A stretch of 44,355 nucleotides of DNA from JAFDVL01 sp043736395 (GTDB lineage Bacteria > Acidobacteriota > Blastocatellia > RBC074). A program made the translations under genes and the position numbers. The stretch spans positions 1-44,355 of the forward strand of contig JAYTCQ010000005.1 in NCBI GenBank assembly GCA_043736395.1, written 5' to 3'. Within the stretch, counting starts at the first letter, position 1; every line of letters begins with the position of its first letter. Under the pieces are notes generated by a model. The model was given only the letters and a program-made list of their open reading frames with translations. It searched no databases and had not been told where the DNA came from. Positions 43,120 through 44,355 of this stretch are shown here, one piece after another.

Positions 43120-44286
43120 TTAAGCTTCTTGATTCTCATACTCTTCATCCGTCTGCCGTTTCTTACCAAAGACCCAGACGACGCCCACACTCAGAAAATA
43201 CAAACCAAGCATTGGGACAGCCAGAATCATCATATTTACCGGATCAGGTGTCGGCGTGATGAATGCGGCAATAATCATGATTACTACAATTGCGATGCGC
43301 CAGACCTTGAGCAATCCTTTGGCGGTAATTAATCCGATTCGACCTAAAATAAAGGCTACCGTAGGGATTTGAAACACCAGCCCAAAACCAAGCATCATCA
43401 ATAAAATCAGGTCAAGATATTCGTCAGCAGTCAGCAATGTCTGAAAGCCTTCCTGCCAACTGAGCAAAAAATTACAGGCCGAAGGGAAGGCAATATAATA
43501 GGCAAACGAAGCTCCGGCAATAAATAGCAGCGTTCCGATGGTCATCAACGGGAAAATGTATTTTTTTTCGTGATGGTAAAGGCCAGGTGAAACGAACGCC
43601 CAGATTTGATACAACAAAAACGGGATTGCGAAGGTGATCGCAGCATACATTGAAACCTGCATGTACAACGAAAATGCCCCGCCAACGCGTGTGATGACCA
43701 ACTTTGAGCGCGAAAATCCGGGTGCGGGCTGGCTAAAAACTTCCGGGAATTCCGTACCTTTTTCGATGACGGCTTTGCCGAGAATCCAGTCATTTGTCAG
43801 GGTCGCAACGAGCTGATTGTCTTTTTTTACGATGGTGATGGGAATGGTAGTTCCGGCAGCAATTTTAGAAACCGTGGGAGCTGCCTGGTTTGTCGAGGAG
43901 CGTAAGAAGTCCCAAAACCTACGAGCGACAGGTGCCGCAGGTAGAGGAGCCGCATAATTCTTCTGCCGCTCAGCGGGCATCACAGATTCCTGCGCGTACG
44001 TGTAATTTAGCTGATCGCCTTCTTTCAGATTTTTGAATAATTCCGGTCTGTTATCTATGTTGCTGAGTTGTTTTCTTTCCTGCTCTTCCAACGCTTTGTC
44101 GGCTTCACGCACGACGGGCTTTTCGAGAATACGATAGATATAACCTGAGAGAGCGAAGCTCACGAGAAAAGCTATAGAAACGCCGATCGCTGAATAGATT
44201 AGTCGTTTTCTGAGTTCGTCCAGATGGTCAAGAAACGACATCTGCAAGCCTTCTTCAGCTTCTAGTTCTTCATTCTCTTCTGCCAT
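43120..44286 (-). CDS. tatC: Twin-arginine translocase subunit TatC with long insert
   Basis: 388 residues, versus about 250 for a typical TatC. The core is clear: MSFLDHLDELRKRLIYSAIG (first cytoplasmic segment, Glu in LDELRKRL binds the twin-arginine signal), TM1 to about residue 52, and from about residue 200 the remaining helices with FSLYMQVSMYAAITFAIPFLLYQIWAFVSPGL, EKKYIFPL and FITPTPDP. Between about residues 55 and 200 lies a 130-residue insert in the first periplasmic loop, polar, with ITIVKKDNQLVATLTNDWIL, not normal in TatC. It exports folded proteins such as the two Tat substrates seen here. GGA nine bases before the ATG. No tatA/tatB is seen in the window. Confidence 0.95.
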   Translation of the reverse strand: MAEENEELEAEEGLQMSFLDHLDELRKRLIYSAIGVSIAFLVSFALSGYIYRILEKPVVREADKALEEQERKQLSNIDNRPELFKNLKEGDQLNYTYAQESVMPAERQKNYAAPLPAAPVARRFWDFLRSSTNQAAPTVSKIAAGTTIPITIVKKDNQLVATLTNDWILGKAVIEKGTEFPEVFSQPAPGFSRSKLVITRVGGAFSLYMQVSMYAAITFAIPFLLYQIWAFVSPGLYHHEKKYIFPLMTIGTLLFIAGASFAYYIAFPSACNFLLSWQEGFQTLLTADEYLDLILLMMLGFGLVFQIPTVAFILGRIGLITAKGLLKVWRIAIVVIMIIAAFITPTPDPVNMMILAVPMLGLYFLSVGVVWVFGKKRQTDEEYENQEA

Positions 44287-44355
44287 AAATTATTCCAGAT
44301 ACAAAAATCGGTTAGTCAAAAGGTAGGATAGGCGTCCCGCCTGTCCAAATTTTTA
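44287..44355. repeat. Palindrome at the right edge
   Basis: GGATAGGCG and CGCCTGTCC (44326-44346) pair over nine bases with one wobble around TCC, a REP-type motif. The rest of the edge shows no gene. Confidence 0.6.

Noticed and set aside
1..44355. tRNA, rRNA or integrase-flanked island
   Set aside because: No cloverleaf, rRNA-like block, integrase or transposase was found on either strand by reading.

Overview
The window looks like chromosome of an acidobacterium, most likely class Blastocatellia. The best markers are a VWFA-domain secreted protein of the type typical of Acidobacteria (33029-35221), an Oar-like TonB-dependent receptor with an N-terminal carboxypeptidase-regulatory domain (22280-26143), an ASPIC/UnbV (CRTAC1-type) beta-propeller protein beside a heptaheme cytochrome, a Tat-exported GH109-like oxidoreductase, and a hopanoid gene (hpnH). 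This taxonomy is inferred from protein families. No rRNA, tRNA, transposase, phage gene or CRISPR array was seen.

Layout. (1) 2-6658: the end of a rightward gene, then, leftward, a type IV pilus alignment/secretin operon pilM-pilN-pilO-pilP-pilQ followed by a roadblock/LC7 (MglB-like) gene. (2) 6659-7411: non-coding, with a palindromic repeat. (3) 7412-11293: an M20 dipeptidase, a cluster of small poorly known genes containing a decayed partial gene copy, and an HpcH/HpaI aldolase. (4) 11411-15968: a Nudix-MBL fusion, a large glycosyltransferase-like membrane protein and a CoA-pyrophosphatase-like Nudix enzyme. (5) 16213-21882: a long S9 peptidase with an extra C-terminal domain, HpnH and the GH109-like protein. 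(6) 22280-32954: TonB receptor, small secreted protein, TPR protein, heptaheme cytochrome c, second TPR protein and, convergent, the ASPIC/UnbV protein. (7) 33029-41410, all leftward: VWFA protein, GNAT, DPP-IV-like S9 peptidase, exported NAD-dependent epimerase-like protein and secreted aminopeptidase P. (8) 41707-44286: a Yip1-TPR membrane protein and an unusually long TatC.

Functionally the window is heavy in envelope and secreted proteins: pilus machinery, TonB uptake, Tat export, and four peptidases (M20, two S9, M24) that suggest a peptide-consuming lifestyle. The TPR-cytochrome-TPR-ASPIC/UnbV group is the best candidate for a little-described system, probably an envelope electron-transfer or assembly module.

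The second theme is intergenic. About fourteen palindromic elements of several sequence families sit in gaps between genes. Some have arms built of short degenerate tandem units, one family is present in both orientations around its loop, and several contain the stop codon or last codons of the adjacent gene. They are the most unusual non-coding signal here.
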